A DNA stretch of 64,000 nucleotides from Lachnospiraceae bacterium AF51-6-b8A. GTDB taxonomy: Bacteria; Bacillota; Clostridia; Lachnospirales; Lachnospiraceae. The notes under the pieces were generated by a model. That model saw nothing but the letters and a program-made list of their open reading frames with translations, ran no database searches and was not told the origin of the DNA. Below, in pieces: positions 1 through 8,442 of this stretch (within the stretch, counting starts at the first letter, position 1; each line of letters begins with the position of its first letter). Location: the NCBI GenBank assembly GCA_027682585.1, contig JAQCZH010000004.1, positions 1-64,000 of the forward strand, in the 5' to 3' direction. The translations under genes were made by a program, and so were the position numbers.

Positions 1-41
1 AACCGTCGAATCTGTTCCGCAAATGATGGCCTTCCACCCAT
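1..41 (-). CDS. Possible 5' end of a gene cut by the window edge
   Basis: An ATG at 41 opens a frame reading MGGRPSFAEQIRR up to the left edge. No convincing Shine-Dalgarno precedes it. It follows the 206-residue PD-(D/E)XK gene on the same strand after about 100 bases that hold no other clear gene. It could be the start of the next accessory gene or chance; too little is visible to say more. Confidence 0.25.
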   Translation of the reverse strand, partial: MGGRPSFAEQIRR

Positions 42-143
42 GGTCAAGAGACAACAATACGATTCATCTTTACAAGAAGCAGTTTAGGGCTGTAAATACT
101 TGAGGAAAATCTGTCAACCATTATTGACAATATCAATCCCTCA

Positions 144-764
144 TTATCTGTACCTCCTGACTTTCGGTGTCTCTCCATACTCGAACCTTGCCTGACGTGC
201 GAGACGATATGCTCTTTCAGTGGCATACTCGTCCATATCAGCAAGGTAGTTGAGATCGTCACCGAACAGTTCAAATCTGCCTCTCTTGTTGATTCCTGGA
301 TGCGCCGCAAAGTAGTCGCCGTCAATAGATTCAAAGTTATATGGATTCGGCCACCAGAACTTTTCTTTCGGATATGCGTTATACGCATACCAACCCACAA
401 AATTGGTTATCTCATCCATATCGAAGCCTCTGGGAATATCCCCGACTACGAGCGTTGCCGTTTTTGACTTACCGATCAGCATAGAATCCTCTTTTCCAAG
501 ATTCACAAATCGGTTGATCTTCTCAGCGTCTTTATCGCTCATGCGGCCTTTGACCTCAACATAGAGATCCCCACCGGCTCTTCCCTCAACACCGTGCAGC
601 AGGAAATCCGGCAGATAATAAAGTCCGTCACCGAGGTCATAGCCTTCCGGCTCATATTCCCATCGCACCTTGCATGCATCGAAAAAGACTGCCCACCGTG
701 CCTCCAGGCGGGATCGGAACCGATAACCGCGGTATTCCGTTTCGATAGCTTTCAATCCATTCAT
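144..764 (-). CDS. VSR/TnsA-like PD-(D/E)XK nuclease-fold protein, phage or ICE type
   Basis: 206 residues. The N-terminal half has the layout of small PD-(D/E)XK proteins common in phages and integrative elements. A conserved Glu lies in FRSRLEARWAVFFD (about residues 16-29), PDF follows near residue 53, and EVKG near residue 70, giving the E...PD...ExK active-site pattern. The rest is unlike any motif I know. Its ATG overlaps the TGA of the upstream broken gene (ATGA, 761-764), so the two were co-translated. Family members are often annotated as hypothetical; nuclease activity is inferred from the motif only. Target and role (element maintenance or DNA repair) are unknown. Confidence 0.75.
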   Translation of the reverse strand: MNGLKAIETEYRGYRFRSRLEARWAVFFDACKVRWEYEPEGYDLGDGLYYLPDFLLHGVEGRAGGDLYVEVKGRMSDKDAEKINRFVNLGKEDSMLIGKSKTATLVVGDIPRGFDMDEITNFVGWYAYNAYPKEKFWWPNPYNFESIDGDYFAAHPGINKRGRFELFGDDLNYLADMDEYATERAYRLARQARFEYGETPKVRRYR

Positions 765-1120
765 AATGACTCCACCTCCTGAAACTCACTGTTGAACCAG
801 CGGATCGGCTGTCTGCACTTTTTCGCTACATCGATTTCCGCCTGCATTCCGGCAGACACCGTTTCGCCCAACACCCACAGTTCGCTGTACTTGCCAAGAA
901 GGACTACATCCATAAAAATGGCCAGTTCACGCTCCGCCGGATCATCGTCATCCATGAACTGCGGGAACAGCAGGTGGGGAGTAAGAGGGATCTGCTCCTA
1001 TTCAAGTGCGAATATGCAGAACGCTCTCGCCCTTTCGGTATTCGTTTCTACATCTCCGGACAGCGGGCTGCAGATATACACGAGCGGCCTGTATGTCTGG
1101 TCTTTCGGTTTGTTTGACAT
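761..1120 (-). pseudogene. Nucleoside 2-deoxyribosyltransferase-like (DUF4406/DUF7768 type) gene interrupted by an amber codon
   Basis: Read from an ATG at 1120, preceded by a good AAGGAGG site, the frame gives a Rossmann-like start (VYICSPLSGDVETNTERAR), then a single in-frame TAG at 998-1000 (codon 41). It continues as EQIPLTPHLLFPQFMDDDDP and ELWVLGE to a TGA at 761-763. Everything on both sides of the stop matches one short family of phage and ICE proteins resembling nucleoside 2-deoxyribosyltransferases. One C-to-T change (CAG to TAG) would explain the stop. An internal ATG at 955 could still yield a 64-residue C-terminal piece. It overlaps the next gene by ATGA. Confidence 0.75.
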
Positions 1121-1187
1121 ATCAACTGCCTCCTTCATAAAAAATTTGCCGAAGCCACAGCCTCTAACTGATAGCCTCGGCAGGAGG

Positions 1188-1724
1188 TCAAATCTGACGG
1201 TTTTGATAATTTTCTTTCAGTTTTTTCTCTGCTCTCGCCAGCCACTTGGATACGATGCTGGCATCCGACACACCGATATTGGCAGCGTGGTCGTTTACGG
1301 AAACGCCGTCCATGCGTACCGCGATAAAGGCGTCCGCCCAGTTCGGCTTCTTTGCCAGTACCTTCCGCACCCACTCGCACACTGCCTCGTGGCTTTCGCG
1401 GCGGTCACGCTCGATCTCGTCCCTACGGAAGATACGGTCATCCGCCACTTCGCTCATGAGCGGCTCGGATGTATCAACGTCATCCTCGCTATCGTCTTTT
1501 CCGGGCTGCGCCTTGCTGTAACCGCGATGACGGTCGAACTTGTGCCAGTTGTCGTACTCCGGCTTGTTGTACTTCTCGTTCCATTCGTCCTGGATCATCT
1601 TCTCCCGCTGTGCCTGGGTAAGACCCTCGCCCTCAAGCGACAGGCTGACCCATAGCTGTTCGGTTGCCTCTGCGTCCAGATCGATGGTCTGGACAGTGTT
1701 GTCGTAACGAACCTCTAATTTCAT
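1188..1724 (-). CDS. Sigma-70 region 4-like helix-turn-helix protein of mobile elements
   Basis: 178 residues. The N-terminal third is acidic and polar. The middle (about 60-110) is low-complexity and charged. The last 70 residues form a likely HTH domain in which helices run WADAFIAVRMDGVSVNDHAA, IGVSDASIVSKWLARAEKKL, like region 4 of sigma factors or small phage transcription activators. The start at 1724 has AAAGGA about 8 bases upstream. It lies in the accessory island, downstream of a 500-base gap without genes. A regulatory role in the element is inferred from the fold; targets are unknown. Confidence 0.7.
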   Translation of the reverse strand: MKLEVRYDNTVQTIDLDAEATEQLWVSLSLEGEGLTQAQREKMIQDEWNEKYNKPEYDNWHKFDRHRGYSKAQPGKDDSEDDVDTSEPLMSEVADDRIFRRDEIERDRRESHEAVCEWVRKVLAKKPNWADAFIAVRMDGVSVNDHAANIGVSDASIVSKWLARAEKKLKENYQNRQI

Positions 1725-2128
1725 TTCTGTGTCCTTTCCGTCCTCGGGTCACCGGGCGATGGGACACAGAAAGAGCCTGCGGTCGAAGATGGCCACAGAC
1801 TCCTGAAATCCGAAAATGGGCGCAGGAAATCAACGGTGGGTGCATCTTCGTTTCCGGAGCGGTCTTAACCGCTGCCTGAACTCTCTATGCATCCCATCGT
1901 CCTAATGGCCATCTCGGACTAATGAGATTAAAATGTTTCTATGTATAACCGCGATGCGGTTGATACCTTGTTGGGTGCACCGCTCCCTCACTGTCTACCG
2001 AAAAAATCAACCCCAGGAGCAATGCAGGTAGGCCGTTTTTCAGCCTTCCTATGGTCGTTATACCATGAGATTTTTTTTGAAAACGGACACGCCATGTCCG
2101 GTCAAAAATCCCCTTAAAACGCAAAAAA
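1725..2128. other. Gene-free 400-base stretch with short hairpins
   Basis: No open frame with a ribosome site or family resemblance was found on either strand. Short inverted repeats are visible, such as ACCGCgatGCGGT near 1949 and the CGGACA-N5-TGTCCG hairpin at 2083-2099. It lies between the end of the 61-residue gene and the start of the HTH gene, so a promoter for the latter probably lies here. I see no clear -35/-10 pair. Confidence 0.4.
2083..2099. repeat. CGGACA-N5-TGTCCG hairpin, copy 1
   Basis: A perfect 6-bp inverted repeat around five bases, CGGACACGCCATGTCCG, flanked by A/T runs. The same arms with a different loop occur at 3646-3662, again next to a T8 run and a GGTCAAAAA motif. 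On the minus strand it is followed by TTTT and could act as a weak terminator. Confidence 0.5.
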
Positions 2129-2178
2129 GCCGGAGTTACCTACTTAGCCTGTTGGCTTAAATAGATAACTCCGGCGGC
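2126..2178 (-). terminator. Intrinsic terminator after the DUF6076/61-residue gene pair
   Basis: Perfect 10-bp inverted repeat GCCGGAGTTA (2129-2138) / TAACTCCGGC (2166-2175). On the minus strand it is followed by TTTTTTGC. It lies about 45 bases past the stop codon at 2222, as expected for a rho-independent terminator of the minus-strand operon starting near 3500. Confidence 0.8.
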
Positions 2179-2221
2179 CAGTTCCTCGATTGGTTACGGG
2201 ACTACTTGCGGTAGCTTCTGT

Positions 2222-2407
2222 TTATTCGTTTGCTGCCTTTTTAATTGCAGCGTCCACCTGGTACTGCATATCTTCCCAGGAAATCGTCTCGTACTTGTTT
2301 TTATCGGTCTTAACCTCAAGCTGGACATCGTCTCCGTCTATGATGACATCGCAGAAACGGGGAGGTGTTCGCTTGTTGCTATTCAGATTACGAATTGCCT
2401 GTCTCAA
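2222..2407 (-). CDS. Small hypothetical protein, 61 residues
   Basis: I place the start at a TTG at 2407 because an excellent AGGAGGTGG site (about 2414-2422) lies 9 bases upstream. That site overlaps the TAG stop of the preceding gene, indicating translational coupling. A longer in-frame reading starting further upstream would run through that gene and is unlikely. The product is polar, with a core PPRFCDVIIDGDDVQLEVKT and a lysine-rich C-terminal helix. No family is recognised. It probably belongs to the same operon and mobile element as the DUF6076-like protein. Confidence 0.55.
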   Translation of the reverse strand: MRQAIRNLNSNKRTPPRFCDVIIDGDDVQLEVKTDKNKYETISWEDMQYQVDAAIKKAANE

Positions 2408-2420
2408 TAACCGCCACCTC

Positions 2421-3485
2421 CTAAAACTGCGCCAGCCATGCCAGGAACGCACCTGTAGTGGCTGTTCCATGCGCCATTTTATTTCTCCATTCCCGAACCT
2501 CGCTTGTAAGCTGTTCAAACCTCTCAGCAGCGACAGCATCCTCCGGATGCCTGTTCGTCATCATCTTGTATCGCATGTATACCTTGCGATACTCTTTAGT
2601 TGCCGCATCATTCTTTTCCTTGTTGGCTCTCGTCACCTGGGCACCGACATCTTTGCAGGTTTTCTCTTTATTTTCCCGAAGTGGGTAAGAACAGTAAACC
2701 GCATCGGAACGTCCCTCCGGAACGAAGTAATGCCCACAGTTCTTGCACTTCACGATATTGGTTTCTGCATTAATGGCATGAGCCATATCGAAAATAAGTA
2801 AGGAGAATGAAGATTTTATTGTGTACAGGGATTCAAAGCTATTTTCAGTTAGAATCAGACGATAATCGATATGCTGCATATCCATGTGACTGCCATACAT
2901 TGCCGCAAATACCTCAACTCCTCTGGCATGACTTTTATCATCCGTATCGTTGTTCTCCATGATCTGGTTGAACATGGCCTTCGTGACAATGTACTTGTCA
3001 GCAAACGCACAGTAGGAGGTCAACAGAATTTGCAGAACAGTATCACCGCCAACTTTATCGCATCCCGTATTCTCAAAAATATACTTTTTAACGCTGTCAT
3101 ACGAATTGTCAAAAAGCCCTAAGTACTCCTTGACGCGGTTTTCTCTGACCGCCTTAAACCAGTCATCTGCACTGTTCATAAATTCCAGTGCTATCATCGT
3201 ACTGATTACCGGCGGGAACTCCTTGTTAACCTTTTCATGGAACTGCAGGAAGGTATCCAGATAATTGTCTGTTGAGCCTTCCTTTTCGAGTCCGTCACAG
3301 GACAGAATAACATCCTTGATATCCATCGGTGTCAGCCGCATATACTCGCAGATCAGTCCGCCAATGGGGTATTCATCATCGCTTTGAGCCATAACCAATC
3401 TGTACTTGTTCCCGTCAAAGATAGTATTCAGACCAAAGTCGATATTTAGTTCATCTTCCCTTGTTATCACTTTAGGTTCCTCCAT
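2421..3485 (-). CDS. DUF6076-like zinc-ribbon protein
   Basis: 354 residues, soluble and acidic. The C-terminal third has a CXXC-type metal site: CKNCGHYFVPEGRSDAVYC followed by a further Cys in KEKTCKDVG (about residues 246-282). Proteins with this segment in Clostridia mobile elements are annotated DUF6076; no function is established. The N-terminal 240 residues are helical and unlike anything I can name. The start ATG at 3485 has only a weak ribosome site. It is preceded by a strong promoter flanked by an inverted repeat (3537-3596), so expression is probably controlled by an element-encoded repressor. The 61-residue gene follows, overlapping at the ribosome site. Confidence 0.7.
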   Translation of the reverse strand: MEEPKVITREDELNIDFGLNTIFDGNKYRLVMAQSDDEYPIGGLICEYMRLTPMDIKDVILSCDGLEKEGSTDNYLDTFLQFHEKVNKEFPPVISTMIALEFMNSADDWFKAVRENRVKEYLGLFDNSYDSVKKYIFENTGCDKVGGDTVLQILLTSYCAFADKYIVTKAMFNQIMENNDTDDKSHARGVEVFAAMYGSHMDMQHIDYRLILTENSFESLYTIKSSFSLLIFDMAHAINAETNIVKCKNCGHYFVPEGRSDAVYCSYPLRENKEKTCKDVGAQVTRANKEKNDAATKEYRKVYMRYKMMTNRHPEDAVAAERFEQLTSEVREWRNKMAHGTATTGAFLAWLAQF

Positions 3486-3536
3486 TTATTCGGATAGGTT
3501 GTTAACATTTGATATCCTTATTTATCGGTTGTTTAC

Positions 3537-3565
3537 AGCATAGCACTCTAAATTCGTTATGTCAA
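3537..3565 (-). promoter_or_regulatory. Strong promoter of the DUF6076-like gene
   Basis: On the minus strand TTGACA (3560-3565), a 17-base spacer, then TATGCT (3537-3542). The match to the housekeeping sigma consensus is close. The -35 box lies inside the 11-bp inverted repeat at 3560-3596. Confidence 0.7.
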
Positions 3566-3596
3566 CAATCGAAATTAAAATTTTTGATTGTTGACA
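3560..3596. promoter_or_regulatory. Inverted repeat, likely operator
   Basis: TGTCAACAATC (3560-3570) and its perfect complement GATTGTTGACA (3586-3596) are separated by a 15-base A/T-rich spacer. The left arm contains the -35 box of the DUF6076-like gene. Its position and symmetry suggest a repressor site, perhaps for an ImmR-type regulator of the island. No such repressor gene is inside the window. Confidence 0.55.
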
Positions 3597-3645
3597 GGCC
3601 GGTCAAAAAATAGCACCCACCACATTGTGATGAGCGCCATGAGCG

Positions 3646-3662
3646 GACATACCGTGTCCGTT
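3646..3662 (+). repeat. CGGACA-N5-TGTCCG hairpin, copy 2
   Basis: CGGACATACCGTGTCCG followed by TTTTTT on the plus strand, with the same arms as at 2083-2099. It lies just past the end of the ImmA-like gene. A plus-strand terminator or a protein-binding site are both possible. Confidence 0.5.
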
Positions 3663-3687
3663 TTTTGCCGATTTTTTTTGAATTTTT

Positions 3688-5570
3688 TTATATCTCCACT
3701 CCGTAAGGAGCAAGGTACTCTCTAATTGCCCAGATTGGCTCCGGGTATTTTATGTACAAAGCCTCACTGATCCATTGGTGTGCCGGATTGATCGGACTCA
3801 ATGGGCAGCGCAGAACCTCCATGAGTTTGAAACTGATACAAGGAGAAAGATGCATGCCAAAACAAATGAGTGCCGCCGTTTCCACTTTCGGTGTCGTTTC
3901 TCCCTTTACCGTCCTGCTTATCGTCTTCGGGTCACGGTCTATGGCATCGCCAAGATCAGTGTACTTCATTCCGCGCCATTTGAGCAGCAGATCCATGCAC
4001 TGTTCCGGATCATCGGTCATCTGCTTACGGATAGAGAGGTCTTCTTCCTGCTGTTTCTTCCGCATTGCCACCTGTCGTTCCTGCGGAGCATTCTGGTATC
4101 CGTTATGGAATTTCAGTTCAAAGATAATGTTGCTGTCTTCACGGTTCAGAAAACAGGCTGTGTGGTACTCCTCGCCGACTTTACTGGTGATCTTCATGTC
4201 GAAGATCAGGCAGCATTCATCCATATGCGCCCGGGCATAATCTGTCAGGTCGAGTCGGCCGCTCTCATCATACTGCACATACAGAGGTGCGTTATAGACG
4301 TAATGGTTATCGATGAACAGGTAATCGCCGCTCTGCGTCAGCTGACGAAGTTCCGGATTAACGAAACGCTCTACCGCCGCATCCTGCGCGGAAATTGAAA
4401 ACGTCTGGTTGACCTTCAGCGATCCCTTCCGGAAACTGTGCGGTTTGACATAGTGGCCGTCCAGGTAGGTATAGGTTCCAATTGCCTCATCAAAGCCCAG
4501 TTCTACCAGACAGATCTTTGCCGCCTGCCAGGAGACGCCGAAGTCGGTCTCCAGAGCAGTGATGACCCGCTCCATGACTTCGTTCGGATGCCTGGCGTCC
4601 GCCTCGCGCATAAATCTGGCGATATACTCTTTTGTCTTTACCTTGAACGGTTCGGCCGGCATCTGTATTCTCGGTGTCAGCTGATTTGCCTGTTTCTCCA
4701 TTAGCTCCGTGGCACTTCTGGCAACGGAAGAAGCCGCACCACCAACCACCTCACAGCTGATATTGGAAGCATCGGCATTATACAATTTCTCAAGCACGAA
4801 CACCTTTCTGTGCTTGACCCAGTGAACGCATTCGTGGATGATCGTATTATTGACGGAACCGAGATTCCGGAGCAGATACATCTGCGGATCTACCACTATC
4901 GTCTTTGCATCTATATGTACCGGAACCATCTCACCAAGGTTGGCATCGAACATATTCGCATCAGTCTCTTCAAAATAGATCTGACCGAACACGGACGCAT
5001 CTTCCCGGATGCGCTGCTGCCTGATTGTCAGCGACAGACTATTGCCAGCGCTACGGGATCGACGCTGACCGGAGGCTGTCCGTATGGCGTAACCTTCAAC
5101 GCCGCAGGATAGTGTTCCCGGAGAAATTCTGTGGCAGCCTTATCTAATTGGTCATAGGGAATATAATGAACGAGAGCATCTGACAGGGAGTTTGCCGGAG
5201 CATTGTTTTTGTTATATGGTTCAATATTATTTATCGTCCAGTCATCCAGACCGCAGGACAGATCACCTTCGCAATACAGGCGTATCCAGGGATAGCACTG
5301 ATCGCATTCATCATAATGGTAATCACCCTCTTTGACATCAAGTTCCAGCTCGAGTCCGACCTCAAAGGCCACCCGCATACCCGGGAGATCGCGGACATAA
5401 ACGCGCTGAACCGAAGCATCCATCATTTCGACAGTACCGATGCGATGAACGTTCCGGGTATACAGATTCAGCGACTCCCAGTTCTCATTAACATATTCTT
5501 CTGCTGCCTGGTACAAGCCGTTATAACATTTGTCTTTTACATACTCTGCGAATGAACGACCTGTGACCAT
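3688..5570 (-). pseudogene. ImmA/IrrE-family metallopeptidase with C-terminal HTH, broken by a frameshift
   Basis: The ATG at 5570 (GGAGG nine bases upstream) opens a 180-residue frame that ends in VDPVALAIVCR and a TGA at 5028. A second frame, open from about 5035, continues LTIRQQRIREDASVFGQ and runs 430 residues to 3688. Joined, they make one protein of about 625 residues. The zinc site is HECVH (residues 53-57 of the second part). A C-terminal HTH includes GMKYTDLGDAIDRDPKTISR. ImmA-type peptidases inactivate phage or ICE repressors. The break lies at about 5026-5034 and looks like loss of a few bases between CGC and CTGACAATC. The downstream half could only start at a GTG or other weak start. 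Confidence 0.75.
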
Positions 5571-5612
5571 GCGCAACACCCTCCTTCAAAATATAATTGT
5601 CTGTATTTGTTT

Positions 5613-6065
5613 TTATATTTCCCTGAACTTTTCTCCTGAACGCAGGAAATCTTCTATCTTATCAATCACCTCATCAGAGTACTCGTCCTGCCTCATCATC
5701 TTCTTTACCGTACATTCCCAGACAATCAGCATCTTCGTGCCCCTGGCCAACAGTTCTTTGCGAACCTTTTGATCTCTTTCTGTGTTCTGCTGAAACTTAT
5801 CTTGCCAGAAATCGACTCTGCTCTTCGGCATATATGCATACTTGCAACCACAGTGCCTGTGCCAGAAGCAACCGTGGACAAAAATCGCCGTGTTATATTT
5901 TGCAAGCCATGCATCCGGGTGCCCGGGAATATTGTTTGCATTTTTTCGATATCGATATCCTCTCTCAAACAGCCTCTTTCTTAACCACTTTTCCGGCTTT
6001 GTATCCTTGCTTCGGATTTTCGACATATTAAGGCTTCGAGCCTCCGGGGATTTGATGTCTGCCAT
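5613..6065 (-). CDS. vsr: Very short patch repair endonuclease Vsr
   Basis: 150 residues. Vsr nicks 5' of the T in T:G mismatches that arise by deamination of 5-methylcytosine, preventing C-to-T mutation at methylation sites. The family signature is clear: RSLNMSKIRSKDTKPE at the N-terminus, GHPDAW with the catalytic Asp51, and FVHGCFWHRH with His64, Trp68 and His69, in the same spacing as E. coli Vsr. The first base of its ATG (6063-6065) is also the first base of the endonuclease TGA (ATGA). It is the third gene of the methyltransferase-endonuclease-vsr operon. Confidence 0.92.
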   Translation of the reverse strand: MADIKSPEARSLNMSKIRSKDTKPEKWLRKRLFERGYRYRKNANNIPGHPDAWLAKYNTAIFVHGCFWHRHCGCKYAYMPKSRVDFWQDKFQQNTERDQKVRKELLARGTKMLIVWECTVKKMMRQDEYSDEVIDKIEDFLRSGEKFREI

Positions 6066-7243
6066 CAGACAATCCCTTCCATTTCTTTTATATAATTTAC
6101 AAACTTACCGAGAGTCCAGATGCGGTCACGCTTTTCCCTTGGATACGCTGAGTGATAGGCTTTTGGAACAACGAGAATAACTTTTTCTGCCTGCATTTCA
6201 TCCATCTGTGCAGAGGATATGCCCTGCTGCATGGTGCAAAGATATTTATTTTCATCACGAAGTCGATCTGCCTCATTCAATATCTGACGCCATCTGTCCT
6301 TGCATGTGGTCTTGGCCGCCAAAGTACAGAGTTTTTCAATAGCAAATGTCATATCATGGTAGGCCTTCTCCGACGGGAACATAAAATCCGGTTTTTTATT
6401 TCCCTCTGTGACAGCCTGTGCTGTATAACTTATTTTGTTTTCATCAAAAATCGCTGCGAGATGATGTTCGAGACTTTTTCCGGCTCGGCTTTTTCTCCGA
6501 TTCAGCACCCGGTTTGCCATGGTAACAAAATCATCAACAGACGAAAATCCCCGCGCAACAATATCACCATATCTTGCATGCTCTATTGCACGGAAAAGAG
6601 TGTACTCCTGATCTGTCCACCGCAGAAGAATAGAATCAGGATCTTTAACAGCAAGCGGTCTGTTTAAATACACTTCATATTGGATAATACGAGCTGCCTG
6701 TGACATTTCCGCAGATGCCGGGAAATCCACCTTCAGTGTTTCAATAAACGAATCTATCGCCTGCTTCTCTCGGATCTCCGGGTTTATACGGTTGATCTCT
6801 ATCGGTCTGTTCGTCTCTGCTGGTGTCAGACCAAATGCATCAAGGAACTGTTCGATGTCATCATCCGTGTTCAGAATATATCCCTGATATTCATCTTCAG
6901 AATCCGTTACCAGCACAAATAGAGCTCCGGTAAATTCTGCGGAAAGTGGAGACTTACCCCTTCCAAAGCCTGTTATCCTCAGTTCATTTTTGCTCTCATA
7001 CCAGGTAAAGGTACAATCCATATCATAATCGTCCTGCCAGCGGATTCGTCCATATTTCTTCAATATATGGTTTTCACGCATTTCAGCATTCGACCAGAGC
7101 ATACTCTTTGCAGATTTTGAAATCAGGATTCCCGACTGATGTCCTCCCGTCTCACCGCTGTCATTTGCCGAAAGAAACTTGCAATATGAAGATTCGCCAT
7201 TCAATACCGCTCCGATTACCTTTGTCGTAATGTCCCTATTCAT
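6065..7243 (-). CDS. EcoRII-type type II restriction endonuclease
   Basis: 392 residues, close to the length of EcoRII (about 400). The N-terminal 150 residues correspond to the effector-binding domain, with the typical ITGFGRG segment. The C-terminal catalytic domain has [13 protein letters not shown] (about 250-262), KKPDFMFP with Asp286, and [14 protein letters not shown] with Lys311, the PD-(D/E)XK core of EcoRII. EcoRII cuts before CCWGG and needs a second site as effector; the same specificity is inferred here, not shown. Its ATG overlaps the methyltransferase TGA. The partner methyltransferase and Vsr fit a CCWGG system. Confidence 0.88.
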   Translation of the reverse strand: MNRDITTKVIGAVLNGESSYCKFLSANDSGETGGHQSGILISKSAKSMLWSNAEMRENHILKKYGRIRWQDDYDMDCTFTWYESKNELRITGFGRGKSPLSAEFTGALFVLVTDSEDEYQGYILNTDDDIEQFLDAFGLTPAETNRPIEINRINPEIREKQAIDSFIETLKVDFPASAEMSQAARIIQYEVYLNRPLAVKDPDSILLRWTDQEYTLFRAIEHARYGDIVARGFSSVDDFVTMANRVLNRRKSRAGKSLEHHLAAIFDENKISYTAQAVTEGNKKPDFMFPSEKAYHDMTFAIEKLCTLAAKTTCKDRWRQILNEADRLRDENKYLCTMQQGISSAQMDEMQAEKVILVVPKAYHSAYPREKRDRIWTLGKFVNYIKEMEGIV

Positions 7244-8442
7244 GCCATCACCGCCACTTTTCTGTCAGCTGCTTCGTCAGCAACATACTTAGCCACAGAT
7301 TTCTGATGTGACTGTCCCCTCAAAGAATAAGCATCCAGTTCTTTCATTTTTTCAACTACAAGCTGTGCAACATTGGTCATTAATGGAACTACAACAGAAT
7401 TTCCGAACTGCTTATATGCCTGAGTATCTGAAACAGGGATAACAAAATCATCCGGAAAGCCCTGAAGTCTCGCACATTCCCTCGGCGTCAGTCTTCTTGG
7501 ATTTTTCCCGTCCTGTTCTATCAAAATTTCGGAGCCGTCTTTGTAATAACGCGCGGACAACGTTCTCGACACACAATCCGGATCTGCTATGCCATATCCA
7601 AATCCATTACCCGCAGCACGATGTTTTGCAGCATAATTCTGAAGATATGTCCAAAGTTTATCTGTCAGCGTATACTTAGCATCTACATCTGGTTCGAGAA
7701 TATCCTTCATAATCGGTCTTGGTTCTACAGGTGTAATGTTGAAACGAAATCCAAGATCGCGGCCATACCTCTTTCGATCAAATCCGACAATTAAAATTCG
7801 CTCTCTATGCTGCGGAACATAGTTCTGCCCGTCAAGCACTGCATGGAACACTTCATAGTCCAGCTCTTCAAGTGCCTCCGTAATCACTTTAAATGTTCTT
7901 CCTCTGTCATGACTCTTTAAATTTTTGACATTTTCGAGCATAAATGCTTTAGGCCTCTTCGTTTTGAGAATCCGGCAAATATCAAAAAAGAGCGTTCCCT
8001 GCGTCTTATCTTCAAATCCAGTTGCTCTTCCGAGACTTTGTTTCTTTGATACTCCTGCAATTGAAAACGGCTGGCAGGGAAAACCTGCGACAAGAATATC
8101 ATGATCAGGAATACTGTTTTCATCCACACTGGTGATATCACCGTCCGGCTGTTCACCAAAATTTGCAAAATAGGTCTGCTGACTGTACTTATTCCATTCG
8201 TTGGAATACACACAATGACCTCCCGCCCGCTCATAGGCAATCCTCATACCGCCAATCCCTGCAAAGAGGTCAATAAAGGTAAATGCAGCCGAACCTGAAT
8301 CCGAGCCTCTCATCTCCCGTGTAAGAAACTGCATAAGTGCAGTAGAAACCGCATCCTGCATCGAAATATTTGTATTATCATTGTATTTTGATATAGCATC
8401 ATAGACTGCATCATCCAGTCTAATATGTATCTGCTTGGCCAT
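7240..8442 (-). CDS. DNA (cytosine-5-)methyltransferase with N-terminal ribbon-helix-helix-like segment
   Basis: 400 residues. All C5-methyltransferase motifs are present: [11 protein letters not shown] (I, about 57-67), [11 protein letters not shown] with catalytic Cys123 (IV), MLENVKNL (VI), [11 protein letters not shown] (VIII), [17 protein letters not shown] (IX) and QFGNSVVVP (X). Residues 1-42 ([18 protein letters not shown], then [15 protein letters not shown]) have the strand-helix-helix pattern of ribbon-helix-helix DNA-binding domains. This suggests the enzyme may repress its own operon, as the N-terminal domains of M.EcoRII and M.SsoII do. The start is supported by AAGGAGG upstream. 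It is the first gene of the operon and its TGA overlaps the endonuclease ATG. Confidence 0.92.
   Translation of the reverse strand: MAKQIHIRLDDAVYDAISKYNDNTNISMQDAVSTALMQFLTREMRGSDSGSAAFTFIDLFAGIGGMRIAYERAGGHCVYSNEWNKYSQQTYFANFGEQPDGDITSVDENSIPDHDILVAGFPCQPFSIAGVSKKQSLGRATGFEDKTQGTLFFDICRILKTKRPKAFMLENVKNLKSHDRGRTFKVITEALEELDYEVFHAVLDGQNYVPQHRERILIVGFDRKRYGRDLGFRFNITPVEPRPIMKDILEPDVDAKYTLTDKLWTYLQNYAAKHRAAGNGFGYGIADPDCVSRTLSARYYKDGSEILIEQDGKNPRRLTPRECARLQGFPDDFVIPVSDTQAYKQFGNSVVVPLMTNVAQLVVEKMKELDAYSLRGQSHQKSVAKYVADEAADRKVAVMA

Noticed and set aside
44..400. 118-codon minus-strand frame at the left edge
   Set aside because: It runs out of frame through the C-terminal half of the PD-(D/E)XK gene and has no ribosome site or family resemblance.
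998..1000. Amber codon as pyrrolysine or suppressed sense codon
   Set aside because: Only one gene shows it, TAG is used as a normal stop elsewhere in the window, and no Pyl genes are seen.
1939..2124. 61-codon minus-strand frame in the island gap
   Set aside because: It lies in hairpin-rich non-coding DNA, has no ribosome site, and its product looks random.
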